DNA of 64,000 bases from Stenotrophomonas geniculata ATCC 19374 = JCM 13324. GTDB lineage: Bacteria > Pseudomonadota > Gammaproteobacteria > Xanthomonadales > Xanthomonadaceae. Location of the stretch: positions 124,001 through 188,000 of the forward strand of contig NZ_LLXT01000138.1 in the NCBI RefSeq assembly GCF_001431625.1, in the 5' to 3' direction. The position numbers and the translations under genes were made by a program. The notes under the pieces are model-generated. The model did not search any database. It saw only the letters and a program-made list of their open reading frames with translations, and had not been told where the DNA came from. Below are positions 36,634 to 44,132 of the stretch, one piece after another (position 1 is the stretch's first letter; each line of letters opens with the position of its first letter).

Positions 36634-37316
36634 TAGGCGTCCTGATACCCGCCCACAATGAGGCGGACAGTATCGCGCGGTGCCTGCAATCCATCCGGGT
36701 GGCGGCCCTGCACCCAGGCCTCGGCGGCGAAGCAGTGGAGGTAATGGTGGCGCTGGACGCCTGTACGGATGCAACGGGCACCATCTGCCACCGATACCGG
36801 GTCGGGAGCGTACAGCTGGATGCACGCTGCGTCGGTGTCGCCCGGGCCGCAGCCGCTGCTGAACTGCTGGGGCGGGGCGCCAGGTGGCTGGCAAGCACGG
36901 ACGCTGACAGTGAGGTGCCTCCCGAGTGGCTGGCCGCACAGGTTCAGGGCAGTTGTGACGCTTTCTGCGGACTGGTGGACATAGCGACGACCTGCCAGAG
37001 TGAACGGCGCCTGCGCAGGGCATTCCAGGCAAGACAGCAGTGGGGCGACCATCATGGGCGCATCCACGGTGCCAACCTCGGCGTCTCTGCCTGTTCCTAT
37101 CGGGCCGTTGGCGGCTTTGCTCCCCTGCACTGTAGTGAAGACGTGGCGCTTGTTACAGCGCTGCAACGCTGCGGTGCGGTGGTGCGATGGGCAGGCGCTC
37201 CCGTGGTGATGACCAGTGCGCGTCTGCAGGGGCGCGCTACAGGCGGATTCTCCGCTTATCTGGCGGCGCTGGGTGGCAAGCGATCTGGCGCGGAAGCACC
37301 CGCCCTGATCACCTGA
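36630..37316 (+). CDS. Family 2 glycosyltransferase
   Basis: GT-A fold glycosyltransferase of 228 residues. It begins IGVLIPAHNEADSIARCL, has the metal-binding STDADSE motif (D91, D93) and ends with GGFAPLHCSEDVALVTAL, the usual acceptor-side acidic block. GTG at 36630 is the start: it overlaps the methyltransferase stop (GTGA) and has GAGG seven bases upstream. There is no membrane segment, so it acts in the cytosol or at the inner face. It closes the four-gene unit. Confidence 0.85.
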   Translation: MIGVLIPAHNEADSIARCLQSIRVAALHPGLGGEAVEVMVALDACTDATGTICHRYRVGSVQLDARCVGVARAAAAAELLGRGARWLASTDADSEVPPEWLAAQVQGSCDAFCGLVDIATTCQSERRLRRAFQARQQWGDHHGRIHGANLGVSACSYRAVGGFAPLHCSEDVALVTALQRCGAVVRWAGAPVVMTSARLQGRATGGFSAYLAALGGKRSGAEAPALIT

Positions 37317-37441
37317 GGGTCAGCCACTCCGTCACGCAAGCGCCCCGTGTTATCGGAGCGTGCGGTTGAGGAGAGCGTTGGGACAGGGCAGGCTGCGAAG
37401 GCCCTCATCCCTGCCTACCTCCGCGAAGCGATGATGGACGA

Positions 37442-37457
37442 GCAGGAAATTTCCTGC
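37442..37457. promoter_or_regulatory. Perfect 16-bp palindrome upstream of the first BLUF gene
   Basis: GCAGGAAATTTCCTGC is its own reverse complement. It lies 16 bases before the BLUF start, just upstream of the AAGGA ribosome site. It could be an operator or an mRNA hairpin affecting translation. I did not see the same sequence before the other two BLUF genes. Confidence 0.45.
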
Positions 37458-37473
37458 GTCAGAAGGAACGAAT

Positions 37474-37872
37474 GTGCCCCTCCGTGCAGTCGCCTACGCA
37501 AGTGAGGCGACATCGGGGCTTTCCATGGACCATGTGGATGACCTCGCCAGGGCCGCCGCCCGCTTCAACTTCGAAGCCGGCGTTACGGGTGTGCTTCTTT
37601 ATGACGGGCTCCGTTTCCTCCAGTACATCGAGGGACCGGAAGACAGCATCAACGTGGTGTACAGCCGCATCCTCAGTGCCCGGAGCCATTGCGAGCTGAT
37701 CGAGCTGGGCCGGGGCAGGGTTTCCGGCCGGTTCTTTCCCTACTGGTCAATGCGGCTGCTGTGGGTCGATGCCTCCGAGATCCGCAGCGTGGCGCGCAGC
37801 AACTGGGATGGGCTCTCCCGTGGTGGCGCGCTGCGCCAGCTGAGCCTGGTGGTGGCCCCGCACCTGGGTTGA
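37474..37872 (+). CDS. BLUF-domain blue-light sensor, short form (paralogue 1)
   Basis: A 132-residue protein made of one BLUF flavin-binding domain and a short C-terminal tail. Key residues are all kept: Y8 in RAVAYASEA, N32 in AARFNFEAGVTG, Q50 in RFLQYIEGPED, and the W-x-M in FFPYWSMRLL. It should bind FAD and respond to blue light. There is no fused output domain, so it must act through a protein partner. It starts with GTG (AAGGA upstream) and is convergent with a lone receiver protein 14 bases away. Two paralogues lie at 41196 and 47140. Confidence 0.92.
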   Translation: MPLRAVAYASEATSGLSMDHVDDLARAAARFNFEAGVTGVLLYDGLRFLQYIEGPEDSINVVYSRILSARSHCELIELGRGRVSGRFFPYWSMRLLWVDASEIRSVARSNWDGLSRGGALRQLSLVVAPHLG

Positions 37873-37886
37873 CCACCCCATGGCAA

Positions 37887-38348
37887 TCAATGCGCGGGCG
37901 GTTGCACGCAGACATCCCCCATGACGCTCCGCACCGTCTCCTGCAATTCACCGACGTGGAACGGTTTGGCCACGAAAGCGGCGCCGCGGTGACGCTGTGG
38001 CACCAGCTGGTCGTAGACCGCAGAGACAAACAGGTAGGGGATGCCGAGTTCTGCCAAACGATCAGCGACGGGAAAGACCACACCGTCGCGAAGTTCGACA
38101 TCGAGCACGGCACCGTCGAACCGCTGGGTGTCCAGCAGCCCGAGAGCGTCGAACACGCTGTAGGCATGCGTCACCTGATCGCCGACGTCCTCAAGGGCGT
38201 GCTCCATGAGTGCGGCCAGGTCGAGTTGGTCTTCCACCAGCAGCAGGTTGCATCTGCGCTGGCCGGTTGCGGATTGCATGCGTGCATGCCTGTGTTGTCC
38301 TGGGAACACCAGTTTCTGCTGTGCTGCATCAAGATCCTGCGTGTGCAT
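37887..38348 (-). CDS. Single-domain response regulator (receiver only)
   Basis: CheY-like receiver of 153 residues with an extra N-terminal tail of about 30 residues. The acidic pocket is in LLLVEDQLD, the phospho-acceptor is D83 in GAVLDVELRDG, the switch serine is in LFVSAVYD and the conserved lysine is in AFVAKPFH. No output domain is present and no histidine kinase is nearby. The start could also be at 38279, which would remove the tail. It is convergent with the BLUF gene and could be part of a light or stress relay, but that is only positional. Confidence 0.85.
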   Translation of the reverse strand: MHTQDLDAAQQKLVFPGQHRHARMQSATGQRRCNLLLVEDQLDLAALMEHALEDVGDQVTHAYSVFDALGLLDTQRFDGAVLDVELRDGVVFPVADRLAELGIPYLFVSAVYDQLVPQRHRGAAFVAKPFHVGELQETVRSVMGDVCVQPPAH

Positions 38349-38482
38349 TGTCAGTCCGGCGCGAAGCTCTGCGCGCGTGGCCAACCTCGTGGAGGAGGCG
38401 TGGAAGGCGTTATGGATTTCGTTGACGGCTTCTTGGCATGCGCTGTGGATACTGCCGCCGACCCCTTATCGGAGTTTCTGTC

Positions 38483-38827
38483 ATGCCTCAATCCGGAACC
38501 GAAGCGGCCTCTCCTGGCGTGCTGCGTATCGAGTGCATGCCGCTCGATTGTGGCGGCGCCGCCATTGTCGTGGAACTGGACCGTACGCCTGAGCGGACAT
38601 GGATGAAGTCGCTGAAGCGAGCACTGCTGGCCGACGACACCCTGGACGGTGCACAGGCCAAGTTTGATGGGCGCTTTGTCTATGTCGTGGGCGTGGACGG
38701 CGGCGCGCATCGTGCTGAACATCGGGTCATGCAGGCCGTGATGGCGGCAGAGGGCGCGGGCGCCTCCAACGCCAGGCGCCAGCGCCCTGCAGTCAACGTA
38801 GGCGTATCCAGCGCTCTGGCGACCTGA
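38483..38827 (+). CDS. Hypothetical small protein
   Basis: A 114-residue protein with a mixed beta/alpha pattern (GGAAIVVELDRTPERTWMKS, FDGRFVYVVGVDGG) and no signal peptide or metal motif. I recognise no family. It is divergent from the receiver gene across 134 bases and is followed immediately by a strong hairpin. Its confidence rests on codon pattern and isolation rather than homology. Confidence 0.6.
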   Translation: MPQSGTEAASPGVLRIECMPLDCGGAAIVVELDRTPERTWMKSLKRALLADDTLDGAQAKFDGRFVYVVGVDGGAHRAEHRVMQAVMAAEGAGASNARRQRPAVNVGVSSALAT

Positions 38828-38831
38828 GAGC

Positions 38832-38851
38832 GCCCCGGGTCCAGCCGGGGC
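38832..38851 (+). terminator. Hairpin terminator candidate
   Basis: GCCCCGG and CCGGGGC form a perfect 7-bp GC stem around a six-base loop, four bases after the preceding stop codon. There is no T run, so it may be rho-assisted or protect the transcript end. Confidence 0.5.
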
Positions 38852-38983
38852 TGGGGATGTTATCGCCGCATCAGCGCTGCGTGCAGCGCCGAGCTTCGGC
38901 GGATCACAGCGGCCGACAAGGCGGTGATTGCCACCGCTCCACCATGGTCTCCGGAGGCATGTTGCCCCGCACCGGAGATCGAG

Positions 38984-39505
38984 ATGGCAGACCAGAACAC
39001 CGCCCGAAGCGAGCGCCTGCTGAAGTGGCTGCAGGACGCCTACGCCATGGAACAGGAAGCGGAGACCATGATGAAGGCCATGGCTTCGCGGATCGAGAAC
39101 TATCCCCAGCTTGCCGCACGCGTCAGCCAGCACGTCCAGGAGACGCAGGGGCAGGCAGCTTCCCTGCGCGAGTGCATTGAGGCGCTTGGGGGAAGCGTGC
39201 CGACCGCAAAGGGGCTGTTCGCGAGCATGACTGCCGCCCTCCACGCGGCGGGCACCAGTCTGATGGAGGACGAGGTGGTCAAGAGCGTAGGCCTCTCGTT
39301 CGGCTTCGAGAATACCGAGATCGCCACCTACCGGGCGCTGGTGATCGCTGCCGAGCGTGCCGCAGCACCGGACATCGCTGCGGTCTGCGGCCAGATCCTG
39401 CAGGAAGAGATCGCCATGGCGCGCTGGCTGGAGGACCACCAGGACGGCCTGGTCGGTGCATTCCTCAATCGCGACGAAACACCGGGCGCCCAAGCCAAGC
39501 GCTGA
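38984..39505 (+). CDS. Ferritin-like DUF892 (YciE-type) stress protein
   Basis: A 173-residue all-helical ferritin-like protein. It starts RLLKWLQDAYAMEQEAETMM and has VSQHVQETQGQAASLRECIE and a later IATYRALVIAAE block. These glutamate/histidine positions are those used for a di-metal site in YciE/YciF proteins. GGAG six bases upstream fixes the start. It precedes manganese catalase by 38 bases and is probably cotranscribed. The role is likely oxidative or osmotic stress protection; activity of the family is poorly known. A second DUF892 gene lies at 43194. Confidence 0.85.
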   Translation: MADQNTARSERLLKWLQDAYAMEQEAETMMKAMASRIENYPQLAARVSQHVQETQGQAASLRECIEALGGSVPTAKGLFASMTAALHAAGTSLMEDEVVKSVGLSFGFENTEIATYRALVIAAERAAAPDIAAVCGQILQEEIAMARWLEDHQDGLVGAFLNRDETPGAQAKR

Positions 39506-39543
39506 CCCCAACACCCGCCCACGCCCGCCATTGGAGAAACCCC

Positions 39544-40452
39544 ATGTTCTTTCATCACAAGAAGCTGATGTACACCGTACGCGTGCGCGAATCCAACCCG
39601 CAGCTCGCCAGTCTCATGCTTGAACAGTTCGGCGGCCCACAGGGCGAGTTGGCCGCCGCGATGCGCTACTTCACCCAGGGACTTGGCGAATGCGACCCCG
39701 GGCGCAAGGACCTGTTGATGGACATCGCCACCGAGGAGATCAGCCATCTGGAGATCATCGGCACCATCATCGCCATGCTCAACCGCGGGCCCAGGGCGAT
39801 CCAGTCCGAAGGGCTTGCCGAGGCCGAGGACATGCGGCTGCTGGGCCAGAACAGCACCAGCCACACCGAACAGATCCTGTACGGTGGCGGCCCCGCGCTG
39901 GTCAATTCCAGTGGGGTGCCGTGGACAGCCGCCTACATCGACTCGATCGGCGACCCCACCGCCGACCTGCGCTCGAACATCGCGGCCGAAGCGCGCGCCA
40001 AGCTGGTGTATGAGCGCTTGATCAACGTTACCGACGACCCGGGCATCAAGGATGCGCTGCGCTTCCTGATGACGCGCGAGATCGCGCACATGAAGTCATT
40101 CGAGAAGGCGCTGCACAGCATCCAGCCCAACTTCCCGCCGGGCAAGCTGCCGGGGGATCCCGCGTTCACCGATCTGTACATGGACATGTCGCAGGGCGAC
40201 GGCGCCGACGACCTGCAGGGCAGCTGGAACAGCGGCGAGCTCTGGGAGCGGGTCAGCGACCGCGAGGCACAGGCCGCTGTGGATGGTGGCGACGGCGGCG
40301 GCACGGTGGACCTGGACCCGCGCGAACAAGCGGCGGTGCAGGCCATGACCCTGCGCACGCTTTCCGACCCGGAAGCGCGGCCGACCACCGGGGCCGAGCT
40401 GGGGGCCGGCCCGGGCGCGGGCGCACTGGACCTGCCACCACGCGAGCCGTGA
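39544..40452 (+). CDS. Manganese catalase (non-haem)
   Basis: A 302-residue dimanganese catalase that dismutates hydrogen peroxide. Metal ligands fall where expected: E35 in QGELAAAMRY, E65 and H68 in IATEEISHLE, a glutamate in AEARAKLVYERL and a histidine in TREIAHMKS. The C-terminal tail of about 70 residues (GGDGGGTVDLDPREQAAVQA) is low complexity. It follows the YciE-type gene and ends at a strong hairpin. Confidence 0.94.
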   Translation: MFFHHKKLMYTVRVRESNPQLASLMLEQFGGPQGELAAAMRYFTQGLGECDPGRKDLLMDIATEEISHLEIIGTIIAMLNRGPRAIQSEGLAEAEDMRLLGQNSTSHTEQILYGGGPALVNSSGVPWTAAYIDSIGDPTADLRSNIAAEARAKLVYERLINVTDDPGIKDALRFLMTREIAHMKSFEKALHSIQPNFPPGKLPGDPAFTDLYMDMSQGDGADDLQGSWNSGELWERVSDREAQAAVDGGDGGGTVDLDPREQAAVQAMTLRTLSDPEARPTTGAELGAGPGAGALDLPPREP

Positions 40453-40458
40453 AAGAAC

Positions 40459-40483
40459 CCGGGGCGCCCGTGCGGCGCCCCGG
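40459..40483 (+). terminator. Strong hairpin after manganese catalase
   Basis: CCGGGGCGCC and GGCGCCCCGG form a perfect 10-bp stem with a five-base loop six bases after the catalase stop. Only two T follow, so it is a strong but T-poor terminator for the plus-strand transcript. Confidence 0.65.
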
Positions 40484-40518
40484 TTGCAACGCCCCTGGGC
40501 AGCGTGGGGCGTACGAAA

Positions 40519-40543
40519 GTGGGCGGACATCACGTCCGCCCAC
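40519..40543 (-). terminator. Hairpin terminator after the KGG stress gene
   Basis: On the minus strand GTGGGCGGAC pairs with GTCCGCCCAC around five bases and is followed by TTTC. It lies 28 bases after the stop of the KGG gene and terminates that convergent transcript. Confidence 0.65.
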
Positions 40544-40571
40544 GAAGGGATGCATCGGGTTTCAGCGCCGA

Positions 40572-40892
40572 TCAGCGCTGCTGGCCACCGCGGTTGTTGC
40601 CGCCGCGTTGCTGCTGTTGCTGCCCGCCCCCCTGATTGCCGCCCTGGTTACCACCACCACGGCTGTTCTGGCCGCCTTCGCGGCCGATGTCAGCCATGTG
40701 CTGGCGGTCCTGGCTCACCGCTTCGCCACCCTTGCGGCCGGCTTCGCGTGCTTCTTCCGAGCTGAATTCATGGGCGTTGCCTGACTCGTGCGCGGCACGT
40801 CCACCCTTGGCGGCGATCTCGCGCTGCTTGTCCTCGTCCATCGAAGCGAAACCGCGGTTGCTGGTGCCCTGGTCCTGGTTCTGGTTGGCCAT
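40572..40892 (-). CDS. KGG-repeat general stress protein
   Basis: A 106-residue hydrophilic protein with two copies of the stress-induced KGG motif (REIAAKGGRAAHESGNAHEF and EAREAGRKGGEA). A third related block, MADIGREGGQNS, follows, then a glycine/glutamine-rich tail. Relatives such as YciG, GsiB and ConG rise under osmotic or stationary-phase stress. AAGGAG eight bases upstream fixes the start at 40892. It is convergent with manganese catalase. The low-complexity tail is probably disordered. Confidence 0.88.
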   Translation of the reverse strand: MANQNQDQGTSNRGFASMDEDKQREIAAKGGRAAHESGNAHEFSSEEAREAGRKGGEAVSQDRQHMADIGREGGQNSRGGGNQGGNQGGGQQQQQRGGNNRGGQQR

Positions 40893-41195
40893 GGAAAGTC
40901 TCCTTGGGTTCAGCCGCCTCATTGGCGGCAGCGACCATCTTCCAGATCCGGCGCTAGACGGCGGTGGCACGACTGCCAACGTCGCGTCATCCCGAGGGCT
41001 CTGATTCCTCATCCGACCTCCACGAACATTCGTGCGCGCGTGCGCACAAGGGCAGGCACACGTTCAGCGGCCCGACCGCGCGTCAACGCGATGCGGAAGG
41101 TACACGCCACAGTTCGACGCAGCCTCCACACCGGTCTCACCGCGCGTACGATCGGTGTGGCTAAGGTAGAGCGGTCTGCAACAACCGGTGGTGCC
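40893..41195. other. Divergent intergenic region between the KGG and BLUF-2 genes
   Basis: About 300 bases without a credible gene, holding promoters for two divergent genes. I see a small hairpin, GTGCGC/GCGCAC with a four-base loop at 41032-41047. TGTGGCTAAGGTA, about 40 bases before BLUF-2, vaguely resembles an extended -10 element. No confident promoter can be named. Confidence 0.4.
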
Positions 41196-41663
41196 ATGCC
41201 CTTCAGAGCGATTGCCTATGTAAGTGAAGCCTCCCGCAACCTGACGGAACAGCGGCTGCAGGAACTTGTGGCAGAGGCGGTGCAGTTCAATGAGTCCGCC
41301 GATGTCACCGGCACATTGCTGTTCGACGGCTCGCGCTTCCTGCAGTATCTGGAGGGCCCGGAGGCCGGGATCAATGCGGCTTACGCACGCATTCTCGCGG
41401 CCGGCAGCCACAGTGGGATCGTCGAACTGAACCGGGGCAGGGTGGGGCGCCGGCAGTTTCCGCACTGGCGGATGCGCAGCGTGCGGGTGGATGAGCTCGC
41501 ACTGGGGAAGATCGCCATATCCGACTGGACCGGCTTCGTGCGCAGCGCGTCGGCGCTGGAATCGGGCACCAGCGCCCTGGATCGACTACTGTCGGTTTCG
41601 CAATCGCAGACGGAAGCAGGCGCGGGCGGCATCATGGAACCAGACGGGCAGCTGGCACGATGA
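41196..41663 (+). CDS. BLUF-domain blue-light sensor, short form (paralogue 2)
   Basis: A 155-residue single BLUF domain with a longer C-terminal tail. Photoactive residues are conserved: Y8 in RAIAYVSEA, N32 in AVQFNESADVTG, Q50 in RFLQYLEGPEA and the W-x-M in FPHWRMRSV. It should be a functional FAD photosensor without a fused output. Its stop overlaps the DUF72 start (ATGA), and DUF72 overlaps the DNA glycosylase gene. This sensor is therefore in one coupled unit with a DNA-repair enzyme. Confidence 0.92.
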   Translation: MPFRAIAYVSEASRNLTEQRLQELVAEAVQFNESADVTGTLLFDGSRFLQYLEGPEAGINAAYARILAAGSHSGIVELNRGRVGRRQFPHWRMRSVRVDELALGKIAISDWTGFVRSASALESGTSALDRLLSVSQSQTEAGAGGIMEPDGQLAR

Positions 41664-42427
41664 TGTCGTCAGCCGCCCCGGTGGTGCCTGAGCTGCTACG
41701 CGTCGGCTGTGCGGGGTGGTCGCTGTCGCGGTCGGATCAGGAGGCGTTCGGCGCGGGCGACAGCGCTCTGCAGCGCTACGCCACACGCCTGCCGATGGTG
41801 GAGATCAACTCATCCTTCTATCGACCGCACCAGGCCAAGACCTATGCGCGATGGGCGGCGAGCGTGCCGGAGGGCTTCCGGTTCGCGGTGAAACTCCCGC
41901 GCGAGATCAGCCATGAGCGTCGGCTGCGTGATGCAATGCAACCGCTCGAGCGGTTCCTTGAAGGCGTGCTGGAACTGGGTGGAAAGCTCGGTCCGTTGCT
42001 GCTGCAGTTGCCGCCCAGCCTGGTGTACGACACGGTCACGGCCGGAGCCTTCCTGCGGGGCCTGCGCGCGCGCACGCAGGCCGATGTAGCGTGCGAGCCG
42101 CGCCATCCGAGTTGGTTTACGGCGGACGTGGATGCGCTGCTGAGCGCGCATGGCGTTGCACGGGTTGCCGCAGATCCAGCACGTGTGCCGGCGGCAGCGA
42201 TTCCCGGCGGTGATCGCACGTGGAGCTACAGGCGCTGGCACGGGCAGCCGCAGATCTATCGCAGTGCCTACGACGAGCCGACCCTTGCCCACCTTGCGCG
42301 GCAGCTGCTGGCCGAGGCCGACGCGCAACGACCCGCCTGGTTCGTACTGGACAATACCGCGCTGGGTCACGCCACCGGCAACGCCCTGCACCTGCAGGCA
42401 CTGCTGCAGGAGAACGAACATGCCTGA
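41660..42427 (+). CDS. DUF72 (YecE-like) TIM-barrel protein
   Basis: A 255-residue DUF72 protein. Typical blocks are LRVGCAGWSLS near the N-terminus, PMVEINSSFYRPHQAKTYARW, FRFAVKLPREISHERRL, LGPLLLQLPPSL and the C-terminal WFVLDNTALGHATGNAL. The TIM-barrel fold is likely and the biochemical function is unknown; distant relatives include nuclease-like folds. It is sandwiched by overlaps between BLUF-2 and an Nei/Fpg glycosylase, suggesting a DNA-damage or light-stress role. Confidence 0.87.
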   Translation: MMSSAAPVVPELLRVGCAGWSLSRSDQEAFGAGDSALQRYATRLPMVEINSSFYRPHQAKTYARWAASVPEGFRFAVKLPREISHERRLRDAMQPLERFLEGVLELGGKLGPLLLQLPPSLVYDTVTAGAFLRGLRARTQADVACEPRHPSWFTADVDALLSAHGVARVAADPARVPAAAIPGGDRTWSYRRWHGQPQIYRSAYDEPTLAHLARQLLAEADAQRPAWFVLDNTALGHATGNALHLQALLQENEHA

Positions 42428-43154
42428 AGGCCCTTCGATCGTCCTGCTGCGCGAAGCAGCGAGCCATTTCAAGGGGCACGTGGTCCGCACCGTCTCCGGG
42501 AACAGCCGCATCGACCTGTCGCCGCTGCAGGGCCGAAGGGTCAAGGCGGTCCGCAGTTGGGGCAAGCACTTCCTGCTGGACTTCAGCCATCACACGCTGC
42601 GCATCCACCTGATGATGTTCGGCAGCTGGCGCATCGACGAGCGGAAGCCAGCCCCGGCGCGGGTATCGCTGGTGTTCGACAACGGTGAGCTGAACTTCTA
42701 TGCGTGTTCCGTGCGCCTGATCGACCAGCCTCTGGACGACATCTACGATTGGCGGGCGGACGTGATGAACGATGCCTGGGATCCGAAGCTGGCCCGGCGG
42801 AAGCTGAAGGCCCTGCCGGACGTCATGGTCTGTGACGCGCTTCTGGACCAGACGGTCTTCGCCGGCGTCGGCAACATCATCAAGAACGAGGTGCTGTTCC
42901 GGATAGGCGTGCATCCCGCCACCCGATTGGGCGACCTACCGCCACGCAGGCTTACCGCGCTGATCGAGCAGGCCCGCACCTACAGCTTCGATTTCCTGGA
43001 ATGGAAGCGCCGCTTTGAGCTGAAGAAGCATTGGCAGGTGCACACGAAGAAGGTCTGTCCCGTGTGCGGTGGCCCGATCAGCAAGCTCTACATGGGGACC
43101 ACGCGGCGACGCACGTTCTTCTGCCCCAATGATCAAGTGCTGTACGGGCCCTGA
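42420..43154 (+). CDS. Fpg/Nei-family DNA glycosylase-lyase
   Basis: A 244-residue base-excision repair enzyme. It starts MPEGPSIVLLREAA, so the mature N-terminus is the catalytic proline followed by glutamate. The lysine in RSWGKHFLLDF and the H2TH segment DQTVFAGVGNIIKNEVLFR are present. The C-terminal zinc finger begins CPVC but ends CPND instead of C-x2-C, so the fourth ligand is not cysteine. It removes oxidised pyrimidines or purines and nicks the strand. It overlaps DUF72 by eight bases. Confidence 0.92.
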   Translation: MPEGPSIVLLREAASHFKGHVVRTVSGNSRIDLSPLQGRRVKAVRSWGKHFLLDFSHHTLRIHLMMFGSWRIDERKPAPARVSLVFDNGELNFYACSVRLIDQPLDDIYDWRADVMNDAWDPKLARRKLKALPDVMVCDALLDQTVFAGVGNIIKNEVLFRIGVHPATRLGDLPPRRLTALIEQARTYSFDFLEWKRRFELKKHWQVHTKKVCPVCGGPISKLYMGTTRRRTFFCPNDQVLYGP

Positions 43155-43174
43155 GGCTGCCGTCCGTGGCAGCC
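43155..43174. terminator. Hairpin between convergent nei-like and yciE-like genes
   Basis: GGCTGCC and GGCAGCC form a perfect 7-bp stem with a six-base loop, starting at the base after the glycosylase stop codon. It could terminate either strand; no T run is present. Confidence 0.5.
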
Positions 43175-43193
43175 GGGCTCCGGGGCGCGTCGA

Positions 43194-43691
43194 TCAGGCG
43201 GCCTGCGCTGCCTTGGCATTGCCGCCGCCCTTGGCCAGCAGGGTGAGCTTCTCGTCGGTGGCCTTCTCTTCCTCAAGCGTCTCGAGCAGCAACGGCAGGG
43301 CGTCCTTGTAGCCCAGTTGCTTGGCCAGCGCGGCGATGGTGCCGTAGGACGCAATCTCGTAATGCTCGACCTTCTGTGCGCCACCGATCAGGGCGGCATC
43401 GCGCACAGGGCCCTTGTCGATGCTGTCGATCACTTCCTTGCCTTCCTCCACCAGGCCCTCCATCGCCGCGCACTTGATGCGCTTCAGGCGAATGCCCAGG
43501 ATCTCCACAACCTGGTCGATGCGCTCGATCTGGCCCTGGGTTTCTTCCAGGTGCGTTTCAAACGCCGTGGCCAGGTCCGGGTTCTCGGCCGCACGGGCCA
43601 GGCGCGGGAGGGCCTTGGTGAGCTGCTTCTCGGCGCTGTAGATGTCCGAGAGTTCGTGGATGAACAGGTCTTCCGCCGTCTTGATAGCCAT
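43194..43691 (-). CDS. yciE: DUF892 ferritin-like YciE/YciF protein
   Basis: A 165-residue helical protein, a clear YciE/YciF match: TAEDLFIHELSDIYSAEKQL at the start, FETHLEETQGQIERIDQV, ALIGGAQKVEHYEIASYG and a lysine/alanine-rich tail. The glutamates and histidine in these blocks form the ferritin-like metal site. It is linked to stress defence by family and neighbourhood. It is more typical of the family than the DUF892 gene at 38984. It is divergent from the DUF3606-ligD unit. Confidence 0.93.
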   Translation of the reverse strand: MAIKTAEDLFIHELSDIYSAEKQLTKALPRLARAAENPDLATAFETHLEETQGQIERIDQVVEILGIRLKRIKCAAMEGLVEEGKEVIDSIDKGPVRDAALIGGAQKVEHYEIASYGTIAALAKQLGYKDALPLLLETLEEEKATDEKLTLLAKGGGNAKAAQAA

Positions 43692-43942
43692 ACTGGGCTC
43701 CGCTGTGAATGGAGCACTCAGAGTAGGTCCCGCCCGGTTGCGATCAGGCGGGGGCCAGGTGAAGGCGGCATGTGAACGCCAGCGCGAACCCTGCGCGTTG
43801 TCTTCACGAGGTGGCGTCTGTCGTCTGCCTGCCGCAGTCCCGATGCCGGCAGGCCTTCGCCATGGCTTCACGGTGGCATCGCCTGGTGCCCATGAGCGGG
43901 CCGGTACGGTCACTTCACGCCCGATCACGCGTGGAGACTCCC

Positions 43943-44119
43943 ATGAGCGACGACAAGAAGAACACCGGCCGCCCGGACCGGGATCGCATCAACGTCAACG
44001 AAGATTACGAGCTGCAGTACTGGACCACGACGCTGGGCGTGTCCGCCGAGGAACTTCGTGCCGCTGTGGCGGCGGTCGGCCCCACAGCCGTTGCTGTCCG
44101 CAAGCATCTGGGAAAGTAG
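43943..44119 (+). CDS. DUF3606 small protein
   Basis: A 58-residue protein (RINVNEDYELQYWTTTLGVS, then AELRAAVAAVGPTAVAVRKH with one family-typical substitution). It matches the DUF3606 pattern: a short N-terminal arm and a helical unit. A GGAG ribosome site lies upstream. It ends 13 bases before ligD and is probably cotranscribed with it. The function is unknown; family members often neighbour stress and repair genes in soil bacteria. Confidence 0.82.
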   Translation: MSDDKKNTGRPDRDRINVNEDYELQYWTTTLGVSAEELRAAVAAVGPTAVAVRKHLGK

Positions 44120-44132
44120 CGCGGAGTTGCCC

